Counted from the stretch's first letter, positions 12,247 through 24,113 are shown. The stretch: DNA of 64,000 nt from Fragum whitleyi (GCA_948146395.1 OX411547.1:54675566-54739565); one strand, 5' to 3'. A program made the numbers and translations. Notes: generated by a model not told the origin, from the letters alone.

Positions 12247-13229
12247 TACTTTAAGGTTCATGTAAAGTGTTTGAGACCTAATATTTAGGGAACTTCATTG
12301 GCCAAGAAAAAGCAGTATGTCCAGGTATATTATATATCAAAATGAAGCTATTCATGAGCACAAGCAGTTAGGCAACATAAGACCGCCAAAGCTATAGCGG
12401 TATAGCCAAAACATTGTGGAAAAGGGTCATTTTGTACAGAACAAGCAACTGCATGACTGTTGCATAAAATTGCCCCGTATTTTAACAAAGTACAGTCTGA
12501 AGTACCATCCAGGTAGTGCTACAACCATTGATATAAAACTCAGTCTCAAAAGGCTCTTTTGAAACAATCAATTTCCATTTATTTTGTCAACATACTTGTC
12601 AAACCGGTTTGGTCTGTTTTCAAAATAGATGTAAGGTATGGTGCAACATAACACCATAATATTGTGAAATATTTTCTAAGATTTATTTCAAATTATAGTT
12701 TTTTTTAATTCAATGATCTACAATATTACTATATATTTATCATTCTGTGAAATAGAAATTGATATATTGCTAAACAACCTAACAGGTATATAAACAGTTA
12801 ATGTCTATTTATGTTGTGATAACACACCATACCCTAAAAAGATCTACACGTTTACAAAATTAGAATGACATATATGACATATGTGTTTATAAAATAAGTC
12901 AAAACAAATTACTTGCATATCTACGTTTTGGGGCTGAGTTTTATACCAATGGTTGTAGCACTACCTGGATGGTACTTTAGGCTAGACTTTGTTAAAATAT
13001 GAGCCAATTTTATCCAACAGTCATGCAGTTGCTTGTTCTGTACAAAATGACCCTTTTCCACAATGTTTTGGCTATACCGCTGTAGTTATAACAGTCTTAT
13101 GTTTTTCAACTGCTTATGCTCATAAATAGCTTTATTTTGATGTATAATAATCCTGGACATACTGCTTTTTCTTGGCATATGAATGCCCTTAAAATTGGGT
13201 CTCAAACACTTTACATGAACCTTAACTAA
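12247..13229. mobile_element. Foldback element with ~300-bp inverted repeats and TTAA flanks
   Basis: GGTTCATGTAAAGTGTTTGA starting at 12255 is matched by its complement ending at 13225 (…CATGAACC). Inward, 'CATTGTGGAAAAGGGTCATT' and 'TACCATCCAGGTAGTGCTAC' also have complements on the other side, so arms extend about 290-300 bp. TTAA flanks both ends. It splits the L1-like LINE. Confidence 0.7.
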
Positions 13230-14060
13230 GCTAGAATAATCAATTTGAATATTTTGTTTACGTATAAACGCTCTCACTGAGTTGCGAATACTATAAAATT
13301 CTAGAAAGTTTAATTTTCCTTGTACTTATTTTTTTTTATCCTTTCATACAATTTAAAGTTACCATCTTCCAAGAGCAAATCTTTGACTAGAAAAATACTT
13401 TTTTCGTATAATAGTTTGGTGAAGATATATTTTGAGTTTATTTTTATGTTTTCATTGTAAAATAAAGGTGAATGTAGTATTTGGTTCCAATTTTCTAACT
13501 CAAATTTATTGGTGTAGCATAAATACGCTTTGAGAACATCTGTCCAAAAATCGTTGCTCAAATTTTCAGAAGAAAGTTTGCAATACATCTGTCCAAAATT
13601 GAATATTTTGGTTATATCAAATAATGTGTCATCTAATTTATAACATGAGCTACATGGATGTATGATCACATTTTTTAACCATTTGATTTCAGACTTTTAG
13701 CAAAACTTTCAATGTCTGATATGTTTAAGCCTCCATCTTCAAGTCTTTTTACCACTACTGAGGTTTTTTTTTTTTATTTTGGGTCTTCCATCCCAAATGA
13801 ACTCATTAAATAGTTCGTTTAATTTTTCTTAAAAAAATCGAAAGTTAGAGAAGGTAAACTTATAAAGAGATGGTTTAGAGCGGGTAACAATAATGATTTA
13901 ACAACTGTAATTCGACCAAGGGAAGTCAATTTTCTTCTTTTCAAAAAGTTTATAGATTTTTTTAATATTTTCTAACTTTCTATCAAAATTGTCCGTTACT
14001 CTTTTTTAACCCTTTTCCGACCAAAGAATAATGAAAAATAGTCTTAGTCTTAACCAAATG
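13230..14060 (-). pseudogene. L1-like LINE ORF2, upstream piece
   Basis: On the minus strand, stretches such as 'DFWTDVLKAYLCYTN', 'WNQILHSPLFYNENIKIN' and 'FIWDGRPK' (13780s) resemble the region between RT and the C-terminus of L1-like ORF2. Several frameshifts and a T-run indicate decay. The element continues at 9967-10381. Confidence 0.6.
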
Positions 14061-14300
14061 ATAGGGTAGCGGTAAAGGTAAAGATCATTTTCCAAGGTCA
14101 ATTTTGAGACAAATTTAAACTTTTACAATGGCCATAAACTTAGAATGGTAAGTGATATAGTCTTGATATTCCCATCTCTTTTTCTTCTGACAAGAACTTT
14201 CCAGGGATAACAATATCAGACTCATCAGTCAAGGTCAAGGTCAGATTAAGGTCACTGATTTTAAATAACAAAATATATTTATTTGACTATAGTATTTGAA
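14060..14300. repeat. AAGGTCA-type repeat fragment
   Basis: Contains 'CCAAGGTCAATTTTGAGAC' and 'GTCAAGGTCAAGGTCAGATT', as in the 6.0-6.5 kb repeat. Confidence 0.45.
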
Positions 14301-14696
14301 TTCTCAAATAGCGATTAAGTTTCACCTTATATCTATGTTAATTTCGAAATCAAAAATTAATGTAACACTCACAAATACGCTCTTAACCCTTTGCTATTAA
14401 TCCCTGCTTTTTACGTGCCTGTGATTTTATGATTGAGAAAACATTGTGAAAAAAAGAAGAAATTGCTTCTGACAAGCAATTTCTTCTTTTTCCACACTAT
14501 TTTCTACCCTACTGAATGGTTATTTTTCAAATTAAATCCACTTTAAATTTTCGTCTGCAACACCTTGAATTTGGACAGGTCCAAAATTTTGTAAAACAGG
14601 AAAGTGTTAAAGAAAATTGACATAGCATTTTCTGCACAACCCTCTTTCATAGTCGAAGCCAAAAATTGACAAGTTTATATTTTTCTATTTATTTAG

Positions 14697-14822
14697 AACT
14701 TCTACGCCACCGTATTGAACACAAAAGACTGTAATTCGGCTGCAGCTGCTGCTGCTAGGCTAACGACAATCCCGGGTACCAACATACAGACGACAAATAT
14801 AACATGCTTCAATTTAACTGCG
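14697..14822 (+). CDS. Exon 3: ZP-N-like domain, second and third cysteines
   Basis: An open 42-codon exon, phase 0 at both ends, from 'CTATTTATTTAG' to donor GTAAGT at 14823. It begins NFYATVLNTKDC, carries a run of six alanines (GCN repeats), and ends TNITCFNLTA. It supplies C59 and C84 and two N-glycosylation sequons (N81, N86). The GC-richer, non-repetitive sequence stands out from the surrounding intron DNA. Confidence 0.68.
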
Positions 14823-14873
14823 GTAAGTTGTGTCTCGATTATTCTAAAACTAGCAATACACCTCGTGATGATA

Positions 14874-15311
14874 CAGTTAATTACATCGTGAAATTGACAT
14901 TCATCCCAATCAAAATCATTCTAAATCGCTCACTCAGCACTCCATTCATTCATTCCAAACACTCACTCTAACCACTCATAAACGCTCCAAAACTCACTGA
15001 AAAACATATAACAACAACCTCGTTCAAACTTAAAAAAGCTGGGAAAAAATCAGGATTACACTTTAATTAATTGAAATTGAAAGGGTCTGATTAGATCTTG
15101 AAGAAAATAAAAGCTATTCATAGAATATATATGCAATTTTTTAAAGGGAGGTAATTAATATCGCAAATTTTGTTCATCCTGAACAAAATCTGCGATATAT
15201 GATTACCTCCCATTAAATTCACTTAAAAGTCGCTCCACACACTCATTCAATTTTTTTCCTAAATCATTCCAAAATCATTCATTTTGTCAATTTCACGATG
15301 TTGTTAACTGT
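14874..15311 (-). mobile_element. Family C MITE copy C6, full length
   Basis: Complete ~436-bp copy: TA, CAGTTAATTACATCGTGAAA at one end and TTTCACGATGTTGTTAACTG, TA at the other. The central palindrome (15147-15211) has about 30-bp arms around GTTCATCCTGAAC. A good reference copy. Confidence 0.85.
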
Positions 15312-15329
15312 AAGATACAAAAGCGCTAT

Positions 15330-16060
15330 TGTTGCCCTATATCGCTCACCTGAATGGACCGTCTAGAAATTGTATTACATAGGTTTTGAAAAAGGATTGT
15401 GACTGAACACTAAGTTTAGCAACGCTAATCATTGCATACAACAAGACAATTCTTTTCGCCAATTTTCAGGTTTTTCAGACAAAATATGACCTCTATAGAG
15501 TGTATACAAGGTTCTTCTAAGACTTGACCATGAGAAATTATTTTTTGACTTCATGTTGACAAAAATTCGAACTCGTCTTGATTTGAATCAAGCCAATCAC
15601 TCTGACACTATTTAAGGTTGATTGGGCGAAAATATGTGGCAGTTAATGAACAAACAATATTTTTCGTATATTTTACCCATTGACTTAGGCTTTGACCTAA
15701 GTTGACCAAAATGTCAAAATGGCAATGTATTTCGCCAAGAAAATTATTCTTAACAAATTTCAGGTTGATCAGGCAAAAATATGGCTTCTAGAATGCATAC
15801 AAGGTTTTTCTTAAATGTGGCCCAATGATACAAATACAGTTGTTACAATTTCCTTTTGCCTGAGATTTCATCAAGACACTAACCCTGAATGAACAAGACA
15901 GTTATTCCGACCAAATTCAAGGTTAATCGGACAAAAAATGTTGCTTCTAGAGTTCATACAATGTATTATCCATGATTAATGCCCTGGCAGGGCTTAGCCT
16001 TAGTAACGGGTCGATGCACTTAAGGTTAAGGAAAATCAGCTTTTATCTGAGATAACCTAC
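15330..16060. repeat. Bivalve-type degenerate tandem repeat
   Basis: Starts near 'ATCGCTCACCTGAATGGACC'. Units of roughly 140-160 bp carry 'TTCAGGTTGATCAGGCAAAA', 'GGCTTCTAGA' and 'CAAGG'. The same phrase set is at 51.7-54.6 kb. Confidence 0.6.
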
Positions 16061-16615
16061 TTCTAAAGAGAGTCGGCATAAATAGCTCGAGACTTTAAAT
16101 CGTAGATTGGTTACCAAATTTTCGTAACTGCAGCTTAATCAAGCTGAAGTAACGAGGTATTGGTAACCAAACAATGAAATGTGATCACTCTCTCAAAGCA
16201 CGTGAATCCTTTAGGTTTTAGGAAACAGTTATTTGCACGCGTTAACGATGATTACCGACTAAAATTTGAAAGAACCAACTTATTGAAAAGTAAACTCGCC
16301 AAATTACGTCACGATTAAGCCCCGTCCTGCCAATTCATATATTGCTCAGAATAAATGTTGTCGACAGACGAGGGATATCCACTTAACCACAAGCTTGACT
16401 TGAGCTTTTTGTGCATAGGTGAATTAAAAAAAGTGGGCTGGGAAAACTTGGACATTTTAAATGCAGGCCGGAATGGTATCTTTCGAATTCATGCTGAGCT
16501 GAAAGGTTCCAGATGGTTAAGTAAAGATCATTGTGAAATTGACACAGTTAACATAATTGTAACTAGAAAGCCATGAATGGCTTGAGTCGCTCCACAGGCT
16601 TGATATTCTTGTTAA
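16061..16615. other. Intronic stretch with no clear feature
   Basis: A 73-codon open frame at 16355-16576 has no recognisable family or splice context; probably noise. Confidence 0.4.
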
Positions 16616-16639
16616 TTAAAGCAAATCAAAGTTTTGACT

Positions 16640-17600
16640 AGATCTTTAAATATTTTGAGTTCTACTGATGTTGAAAATGATTTTCAAAGTTTCAACTATT
16701 TAACATATATGGAGAAATGACCTCCGCCCATAAAAGACATATTTTTCATCCAATCAAAATAATATTTGGCTGCATATTAATGGGTCACCAAAAGATCATA
16801 CCAAAATGTTTCATTGATATCCATCAGTTTCAATCTGATAAAATGATTTTTAAAGTTTCCACTGTATCACTTTTTGAAAAATGACCTCCGCCCATAAAAT
16901 ACATATTTTTCGTCCAATCACAATAATTTTTGGTAGACTGATAAAGGGTCACTCAAGGATCATTTCAGTGAAATTTGGTTGATATCTGTCATTTAGATTT
17001 TGAGAAAATGATTTTCAAAGTTTCCACTATATGACATATAGAGAAATGACCTCCGCACATAAAATACATATTTTTCATCCAATCACAATAATCTTGGTAG
17101 ACTGATAAAGGGTCACTCAAGGATCATTTCAGTGAAATTTGGTTGATATCTATCAGAAATATTCTGAGAAAATGATTTTCAAAGTTTCCACTATATGACA
17201 TATAGAGAAATGACCTCCGCCCATAAAATGCACCTTTTTCATCCGATCACAATAATTTTTTGAAGACGGATAAAGGGTCACCCAAGGATCATTCATGTAA
17301 AATTTCATTGTTATCCATTAATTAGAATCTGAGAAAACTCACTCTTTACCATATTTTGAAATTAGCCACGCCCATTAAATCCATGTTTTTCATTGGATCA
17401 AAATTTCTTGAACAACTTTGAAAGAGGGTCACCCAAGGATCATTTCTGTGAAGTTTGGTTGAAATCCATCCAGTAGTTTCTGAGGAGAAGATTTTTAAAG
17501 AAAAAGTTTACGATCGGACGCACGGACGCACTGACGCACGGACGGACGCACGACGGACACAACACCATGACAATAGCCCCAGTGGCTTTCAGCCAGTGGA
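16640..17600. repeat. Tandem array, ~165-bp unit, five copies
   Basis: 'ATGACCTCCGCCCATAAA' occurs at 16717, 16881, 17046 (one change) and 17210, and a diverged unit at about 17370. It ends in a GACGGACGCAC-rich tail and 'AGTGGAGCTAAAAA'. That tail is typical of dispersed bivalve repeats. Confidence 0.8.
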
Positions 17601-17603
17601 GCT

Positions 17604-18030
17604 AAAAATTGACAAGAGGAATGATTTGGGAATGATTTAGGAATGAAATTGAATGAGTGTGTGGAGCGAGTTTTGGGTGAATTTAATGGGAGGTAATCCG
17701 ATATCGTAAATTTGTCCAAGATGAACAAAATTTGCGATATTGATTACCTCCCTTAAATAAGAAATACTTTCAAGTTTTATACACGGCTTCCTATTTCTTC
17801 AAGAACCTATGAGACGCTAATAGTTTGAATAATGTTATTGAAATCGCGTTTTTTCTCAATCAAAATTTATTTTTAATGACGTAGGCTATTCTATATTTTC
17901 CAATGGGTTTAAGCGTTTTTGAATGGTTTGAGTGAGTGTTTGGAATGAATGAATGAATGGAGCGCTGAGTGAGCGATTTAGAATGGTTTTGATTGAGGTG
18001 AATGTCAATTTCACGATGTAAATAACTGTA
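17604..18030 (+). mobile_element. Family C MITE copy C7
   Basis: Begins at 'AAATTGACAAGAGGAATGAT' directly after the 165-bp array's tail (terminal bases lost). Central palindrome at 17687-17755, 3' end 'TTTCACGATGTAAATAACTG' TA. Confidence 0.85.
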
Positions 18031-18137
18031 AGCTGAACGATATTGGAATTGATTCCGAAATAAATAAGTGGAAGCGAAGAGTGGGGTAAGAATGAAATTA
18101 AAGGAGGTAATCCAATAACGTTCAAGATGAATTATTA

Positions 18138-18559
18138 CAGTTAAACAATATCGTAAAATTGACACGATGAATGGTAAGGGAATGTATTAGGATAAATCTG
18201 AATGAGCGCTATGAATTAGTTTTGAGTGAAATCAAAGAGAGGTAATCTAATATCGCTTTTTCAAGATGAACAAAGTTAGCTAACCTCCCTTTAATGAAAT
18301 ATATGTCTATGCATATGAGTTCTATATATATCTTTCTGTCTTCTTAAACCAAATTGATGCTAACAAAATTCAAGTATTTCAGTAAAATCATGGTTTTCTA
18401 CTGCCGATTTTTTCATGTTGATTTTATCATTTGAAGTGGTTTCGGAGCGTTTTGAATGGTTTGAGTGAGTGTTTGGAATGAATAATTTTAGCGCTGAGTG
18501 AGCAATTTAGATTTGTTCTGAGAGGAATGACAGTCAATTTCACGATGTTTTCAACTGTA
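18138..18559 (+). mobile_element. Family C MITE copy C8
   Basis: Both ends present (CAGTTAAACAATATCG... and ...CACGATGTTTTCAACTG) with TA flanks. The palindrome is partly deleted (18240-18293). Confidence 0.8.
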
Positions 18560-18635
18560 ACCCCCTTTATTTATAAGATAAGTACACAGTTTCTATGAAA
18601 ACTTTCAATGTTTCCACGGACCAACGATGTGCTTA

Positions 18636-19065
18636 CAGTAAGTTACATCGTGAAAATGACATACACCTCAATCAAAACCACTCTTAATAGCTCACTCAGC
18701 ACCCCATTCAGTCATTCCAAACACTCGCTCAAACCATTCAAAAACGCCAAAACCCATTGAAAAGTATAGAATCAACTATGACATTCAAAATAAATTTTGA
18801 TAGAGAAAAATCTCGATTTCACTGACACCATTCAAATTGTTAGCTTCTCACAGGTTCTTGAAAAATTAGGAAGCTGTATGTGGAACTTGTATGCATATTT
18901 TATTAAAGGGAGGTAATCAATATCGCCAGTTTTGTTCATCCTGAATATGATAATAATATGCGATATTGGATTACTATTAAATTCACTCAAAACTCGCTCC
19001 GAACACTCATTTCATTTCATTCCTAAATCATTCCAAAACTTTTCACCTTGTCAATTTCACGGTTT
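18636..19065 (-). mobile_element. Family C MITE copy C9
   Basis: Starts 'CAGTAAGTTACATCGTGAAA', central palindrome 18906-18977 with a diverged right arm, ends 'GTCAATTTCACGGTTT'. Confidence 0.8.
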
Positions 19066-19202
19066 AAATGTATGCACCTGCTGGTACCAAAGTCAAGTTC
19101 ATCTGACACGGTCAAGGTCACCTGTCAGTGTCAAATTTGAAAATTCACATTTTTTTTAATTTATACCTTCATCACATTATGATGTATAGAACGATGGAGT
19201 TT

Positions 19203-19575
19203 GAAATATCGAGAAATTGACATGTTGAATGATTTTGGATTGAAATTTAAAATGTGTATGTTGAGTGAGTTTCGAATTATTTTCACCGGAGGTAAAACAT
19301 AATCGAAAATTTCGTCCAACTGGACGAATAAGTGTCAATTTTTTACCTCCCTTGAATGAAATATACGTACTTTGTGTACCGACTGACAACTCAGACGCTA
19401 AAAATCAATATCGGCCAAAAAATTTCATGAAACGATTTCTAAACTTTTTTTTTTACAATTTCAGACCGTTTTTGAGAGATTGCAGTGAGTGTTTGTATAG
19501 AATAATTGGATAGCTGAGCGAGTGAGTTTAATGGTTTAGATCAAGATGAATGTCAAATTTTATGATGTGGATGAC
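19203..19575 (+). mobile_element. Family C MITE copy C10, upstream of exon 4
   Basis: 'TATCGAGAAATTGACATGTT' to 'AAATTTTATGATGTGGATGA'. Central palindrome variant GTCCAACTGGAC at 19312. It ends about 30 nt before the exon 4 acceptor. Confidence 0.75.
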
Positions 19576-19605
19576 AGAATAAATGTAAATTGTCATATAT
19601 TTCAG

Positions 19606-19678
19606 GAAGTACCTTTTACGATTGCGCTTGTTGAAAACGCCACAATTCATACTGAAGCCAGCGGTGCAGTTACGTTTG
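19606..19678 (+). CDS. Exon 4: ZP-N-like domain, cysteine-free strands
   Basis: Reads EVPFTIALVENATIHTEASG and on to VTF, starting phase 0 after 'ATATTTCAG' and ending one base into a glycine codon before GTAAGC (19679). It fits the strand pair before the fourth ZP-N cysteine. It contains sequon N100-A-T. A family C copy ends about 30 nt upstream of the acceptor, and MITE D starts 18 nt after the exon. Confidence 0.66.
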
Positions 19679-19696
19679 GTAAGCATCGTTTTAATA

Positions 19697-19960
19697 TGTG
19701 ACCCGTCACGCGAACAGGGACCATCTAGGCGGTGCGTAAAGTGTGAACCCTAGTCAGACTGCGCAGGGTGCGCAGACTGACTAGGGACGAAACTTTTGAC
19801 ACCGTGCATATTTTCTGAATTTAGAATGCTCAATTTACCGTCCAGTGAAAGATTTTTTGAAATGCGACTTCTGGTTGACCTATGCTGGATCCAATTCTTT
19901 TTTTCAATAATTCGTTTTACAGAATTCCCGGATGGTCACTTTTCGCGTGACGGGTCACAT
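19697..19960. mobile_element. MITE D, 17-bp perfect TIRs
   Basis: TGTGACCCGTCACGCGA at 19697-19713 and its exact complement at 19944-19960, flanked by TA. It contains a second hairpin, CCCTAGTCAG...CTGACTAGGG (19748-19786). It starts 18 nt after exon 4. Confidence 0.85.
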
Positions 19961-20182
19961 ATGCATTCATCTGTTTCCCTCGTGAATATCGGTGCATTCT
20001 GATTGCCTGAGAAATGTTAAAGAATCACCTTTAAAACACAAAACGCACATTTGAATATCTAATAAAATCCTGAACTTTCATTGGAATAATAACATTTCTT
20101 TAAGAAAAGAATGGGTCTACAGCTGTTACGACACGGGAAAAAGCATAATACCAAATGCCGGAGATCTACTTTTACGATTACA

Positions 20183-20838
20183 GTTAATTACAGTTAACAA
20201 CATCGTGAAATTGACAAGATGAATGATTTTGGACGGCTTTTCGAAAGATTTTGAATGATTGTGTGGAGCACGTTTTGAGTGAAATTCAAGGGAGGTAAAC
20301 CAATATCGCTAGTTTTGTTCAGGATGAACAAAATTAGCGATATTCATTACCTCCCTTTAATTAAATATTCATTCAAGTTTTATGAACAGCTTCCCATTCT
20401 TCAAAAAACAAACAGACGCTTCTAATTTAAATTATGTTATTGAAATCGCGATTTTTCCTAGCGATTTTTGTCTTGGATAAAGTTGTTGATCTTATATTTT
20501 TCATTGATGTCGGAGCGTTTTTGAATGCTTTGAGTGAGCGTATTAGAATGGTTTTGGTTGAAATGAATGTCAACTTCGCGATTTCACTGGCATTATTCAA
20601 ATCGTAAGCGTCTAATAGGTTCTTGAAGAAATAGGAAGCTATCTAAAGAACTAGCATGTATATTTTATTAAAGGGAGGTACTCAATATCTCTAACTTTGT
20701 TCATCATGAACAAATTTTATGATATTAGATTACCTCCCATTAAATTCACCCAAAAATCGCTCCGAACACTCATTTCATTTCATTCCTAAATCCTTCCAAA
20801 TTCAATCACCTTGTCAATTTCACGATGTTGTTATCTGT
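20183..20838 (+). mobile_element. Family C composite C11: one forward copy joined to half a reversed copy
   Basis: A forward copy (20183-20580, palindrome 20290-20358) runs straight into the second half of a reversed copy (palindrome 20672-20738) ending 'TTTCACGATGTTGTTATCTG' TA. The outer ends still form a matched TIR pair, so the composite could move as one unit. Confidence 0.75.
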
Positions 20839-21012
20839 ATAATAACTTTATTAGCGACTATAATTATAATAAAAACTTTTTTTCTAGCTTGAAACATTAA
20901 CAAGTTTTATAATACGAAGAAAATACTTTTTCGTGTGTATTGAAGTAAGAAAGCACAATTGATAAGGAAACCGTTTCACGCATGTAAACAGTAATGGTGG
21001 GTTTTATGAAAT

Positions 21013-21266
21013 ACAGTTAATAACATCGTGAATTTACTTTCATTCCGACCAAAACAATTCTAAATGGCTCACTCAGCACTCAAATAATCCACAAAAGTCG
21101 ATAGTAAAAGTTAACGATTTTACTGAAATATTTGAATTTTGTAAGCATTGGATTTGTTCCTGAAGACATAAAAGCTATAGCTAGAACACGTCGAACTCAT
21201 TCAATTTCATTCTAAAATCATCTCGAAATCATTCATTTTGACAATGTCACGATGTAATTAGCTGCA
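21013..21266 (-). mobile_element. Family C MITE C12, internally deleted
   Basis: Ends CAGTTAATAACATCGTGAAT and TGTCACGATGTAATTAGCTG are present, but the central palindrome is gone; about 254 bp remain. Confidence 0.75.
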
Positions 21267-21629
21267 TCCTTGATATAATGAGATTTTTGTTTGTCTTCGT
21301 TGACCAATCACACACTTTAAAATCCACGCAAGCCAATAAAATCATATAATAATTCTATCGATCAGGATTAATTATTGAGCGTCTTGAACGATTTCGAATT
21401 AGCCCAAAATATCTCAATAGACAAACGGAAAGCTTTAAAAAACATTTTTTTTTTCTTCAAACGTATCATTCAAAGTACCGCCAGACGCCGAATTACCTTA
21501 AAAGAATCAAACATTTCTACACTTACGTCCCAGGTACTTTCTAATTTACGGAAAAGTTCGAGCGATGATCTTTCAGATCTGGAAAGTACCTCGGACGTAA
21601 ACTGTGTAGTAATAATAGGCAATTTTTAC

Positions 21630-21995
21630 AGTTAACAACATCGTGAAATTGACAAGATAAATGATTTTGGAATGCTTTAGGAATGAAATTGAATGAGTGT
21701 TTGGAGCGAGTTTTGAGTGATTTTAATGGGAGGTAATCATATATCGCAGATTTTGTTCAGGATGAACAAAATTTGCGATATTGATTACCTCCCTTTAATA
21801 AAAAATGCACAAATGTTCTACAAATAGCTTCCTATTTCTTCAAGATCTAAACAGACGCTTAGAATTTCAATTAATTCAGTGAGTCCAAATTTTTATCCCA
21901 GCTATTTTTTATTTTGAACAAAGTTTTTGTTGTGTGTATTTCATTGAGTTTGGAGCGTTTTTGAATGGTTTGAGTGAGTGTTTTGAATGAGTGAA
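21630..21995 (+). mobile_element. Family C MITE C13, 3' truncated
   Basis: TA, CAGTTAACAACATCGTGAAA start; nearly perfect central palindrome (21728-21793) around GTTCAGGATGAAC; breaks off at 'GAGTGAATCGG'. Confidence 0.8.
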
Positions 21996-22559
21996 TCGGC
22001 TTCCGGTGGTTCTTGGGTTATTTAACACGCTTGAAGAATATTTATTTCTTTCTGATCGTCTTAGGAGATATTTCAAAAATAAAATAATTTGATTTTTGTT
22101 ATGAAAATTTCATTTGCCCAGTTTTTATTTTCGTCGATTTCGTTTTATATAACGTCATCCTTAGCGGAATGGTGGATAATTTTGACTTCATATAAACCAA
22201 CCAATGAAATGACGCATATTCAAGGCTGCGTTAAGCGTATTGACCAAAGTACCACTAGGAGTATTTTTACCTAAGACATGACCAAAATTACATAACTAAA
22301 CTTACTTCCGAGGCACTTTTTAAGCCACGAAAAAGTCCGAACTGTATTCGGAATGGTTGTCTACAGCATTCGGAACATCGATCGGACATTTCCGTAAACT
22401 GGATAGTACATCGGACGTGAGCTTAGTAATCTTGGATCATTTATTGGTAAATCAGCTTCTGGTAGTACTTTGGTCAATAGACTTGAAGATAGGGGTCAGA
22501 AGAGGACTAGATAAGGTATCAGCGTTTTGAACGCATTCGGAGGACTTGCCCGCGATTTC

Positions 22560-22672
22560 GGAGTGTTTTTTTTAATAAATTTATTTGAGCGAACGGCGAG
22601 AGTTCTATGAATGCGCTTAGAACGATTATGATCGTAGCGAATTCCACTTTCACGGTGTTCTTGACTGTCCCT
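22560..22672 (+). mobile_element. Family C MITE 3' fragment
   Basis: Only the terminal block remains: 'GCGCTTAGAACGATTATGAT' and 'TTTCACGGTGTTCTTGACTG'. Confidence 0.55.
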
Positions 22673-22689
22673 TAAATACATAGAGCATA

Positions 22690-23095
22690 ATCGTATGTGT
22701 AAGTGTTATATCGATTAATATTTCATTAAGTTTACAAAAAGCTATATTTTTACGAGTGTCGGAGCCTCCAAGAAAAATATAGCTTTTGATGTCCACGAAA
22801 AGAAATATCCTTCGAGCTTCATCGAAAACAAATAATTATTCTATGTTTTAAACTTAAGATGAAACAAAATGGGAAGATTTTAGTACAACTCTTCTTAAAG
22901 CGCATCGTTTGCTTGGATTGCTATGCAACGTTAATGATTACGTAACATTTCGGACTCAGCTTAGATAACGTCAGTCATTGTTAAATGAACGAAAGCAGGG
23001 TATAAGTTTTTGATAATTTCACTGCTTAGGCAATTGAGTGTATTGAATGATATTCTACCGTTATTTCTCGATAAACTACCAAAGAGCATTAAATA
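22690..23095 (-). mobile_element. Family A element A3, inverted and diverged
   Basis: Reverse complement aligns with A1/A2 throughout: the hairpin 'AAAAGCTATATTTTTACGAG / CAAGAAAAATATAGCTTTTG', 'GCTATGCAACGTTAATGATT' and 'AAACTACCAAAGAGCATTAAA'. It lies next to B1. Confidence 0.7.
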
Positions 23096-23114
23096 ATTTG
23101 TTTTTTTTAATATC

Positions 23115-23520
23115 ACCGACGTCGCAGGAGAAAAATAAACCCGTTGAATATTTTTGATATTACACGGGTGTTATTACACCAGTGGAATAACTATGCAAAT
23201 GAGCTCGAAGCGAATAGCAGCGCTATTATGTAAGCGCGAAAATGACGACATAATTTAAATATTGTGACGTCAGTTTTAAACGGCGTTATAAGTTTCGCGG
23301 AAAATTGAAATGTTGAATTTCATGAATTTTGACGATTCTTCGCAAAAATTCGGGTCATATTATAAATTAAAAATTCAAATTTGTGCTCATTTAATCCCGA
23401 ATTCATTAAATTCGTCATCTAAAACAGATAAAAACTCGGCGCAGCCTCGTTTTTATCTGTTTATAGATGACTCGTTTAATAAATTCGGTATTCAATGACC
23501 ACTCATTCAATATCCTCTAT
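23115..23520 (+). mobile_element. Family B element B1, abutting exon 5's acceptor
   Basis: Starts 'ACCGACGTCGCAGGAG' and matches B2 (45181-45582) over its whole length. The last ~130 bp hold a hairpin: ATTAAATTCGTCATCT...AACAGATAAAAAC versus its complement GTTTTTATCTGTT...AGATGACTCGTTTAAT. It ends 'CAATATCCTCTAT', 13 nt before the exon 5 AG. Confidence 0.8.
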
Positions 23521-23533
23521 TTACATTTTGTAG

Positions 23534-23588
23534 GTTTCACTTGTCATATTCCTGAAAACGCCGAATATGTTTCCAACGTAGACATAAG
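23534..23588 (+). CDS. Exon 5: fourth ZP-N-like cysteine
   Basis: A 55-bp exon. It completes G114, then reads FTCHIPENAEYVSNVDI and leaves two bases (AG) of the next codon before GTATGT (23589). 'FTCHIP' (C117) is in the expected place for the last ZP-N cysteine, 33 residues after C84. The acceptor AG lies 13 nt after the CTCTAT terminus of family B copy B1 (23115-23520). Confidence 0.62.
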
Positions 23589-23962
23589 GTATGTTAATAT
23601 TTAATTTGATTATTGCATAAAATGTATGTTTCCGGGCCGTTAAAGGCACGCGTTAACGGACAAAACCAGGCCGTTAACGACAGAAAACGTTTCAACGCCC
23701 TGCTTTTTAATTCAAATATTCTCGGTCTGGGCCTATACACTTTATTAGTTTCCTTGTCCAACATTATCATAGAGCCTAAAGACGTTGCTGCAAATTCCGC
23801 GTTAAATTGTGCGGCGTCATAAATTTACCAAGCAACGTTGGTAAAAAAATGGATAGTGTAGTGCATGACGGCATATAAGTAGGGTTGTAACTGGTTTTAT
23901 ATCATTTCTATGAAATTATTTTACTTTTATCTATCTTTTTGTGCAATAATAGCGTTTATTCA

Positions 23963-24081
23963 CGATTTTGGGGGCGTTAACATGTGCAGAGACCTTCAAA
24001 ATGCTTTAACGCTCTCTTGCTTCGCAATCGGGCGTTTAACCATTTTTCGGGTCTCTGCAAATAATAACGCCCCCAAAATCG
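23963..24081. mobile_element. Short hairpin MITE
   Basis: CGATTTTGGGGGCGTTA at 23963-23979 is exactly complementary to 24065-24081; a second complementary pair, GCAGAGACC/GGTCTCTGC, sits inside. 119 bp in all. Confidence 0.75.
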
Positions 24082-24113
24082 CGAATTTACCATGTAGTAT
24101 TTTAAGTATTATT

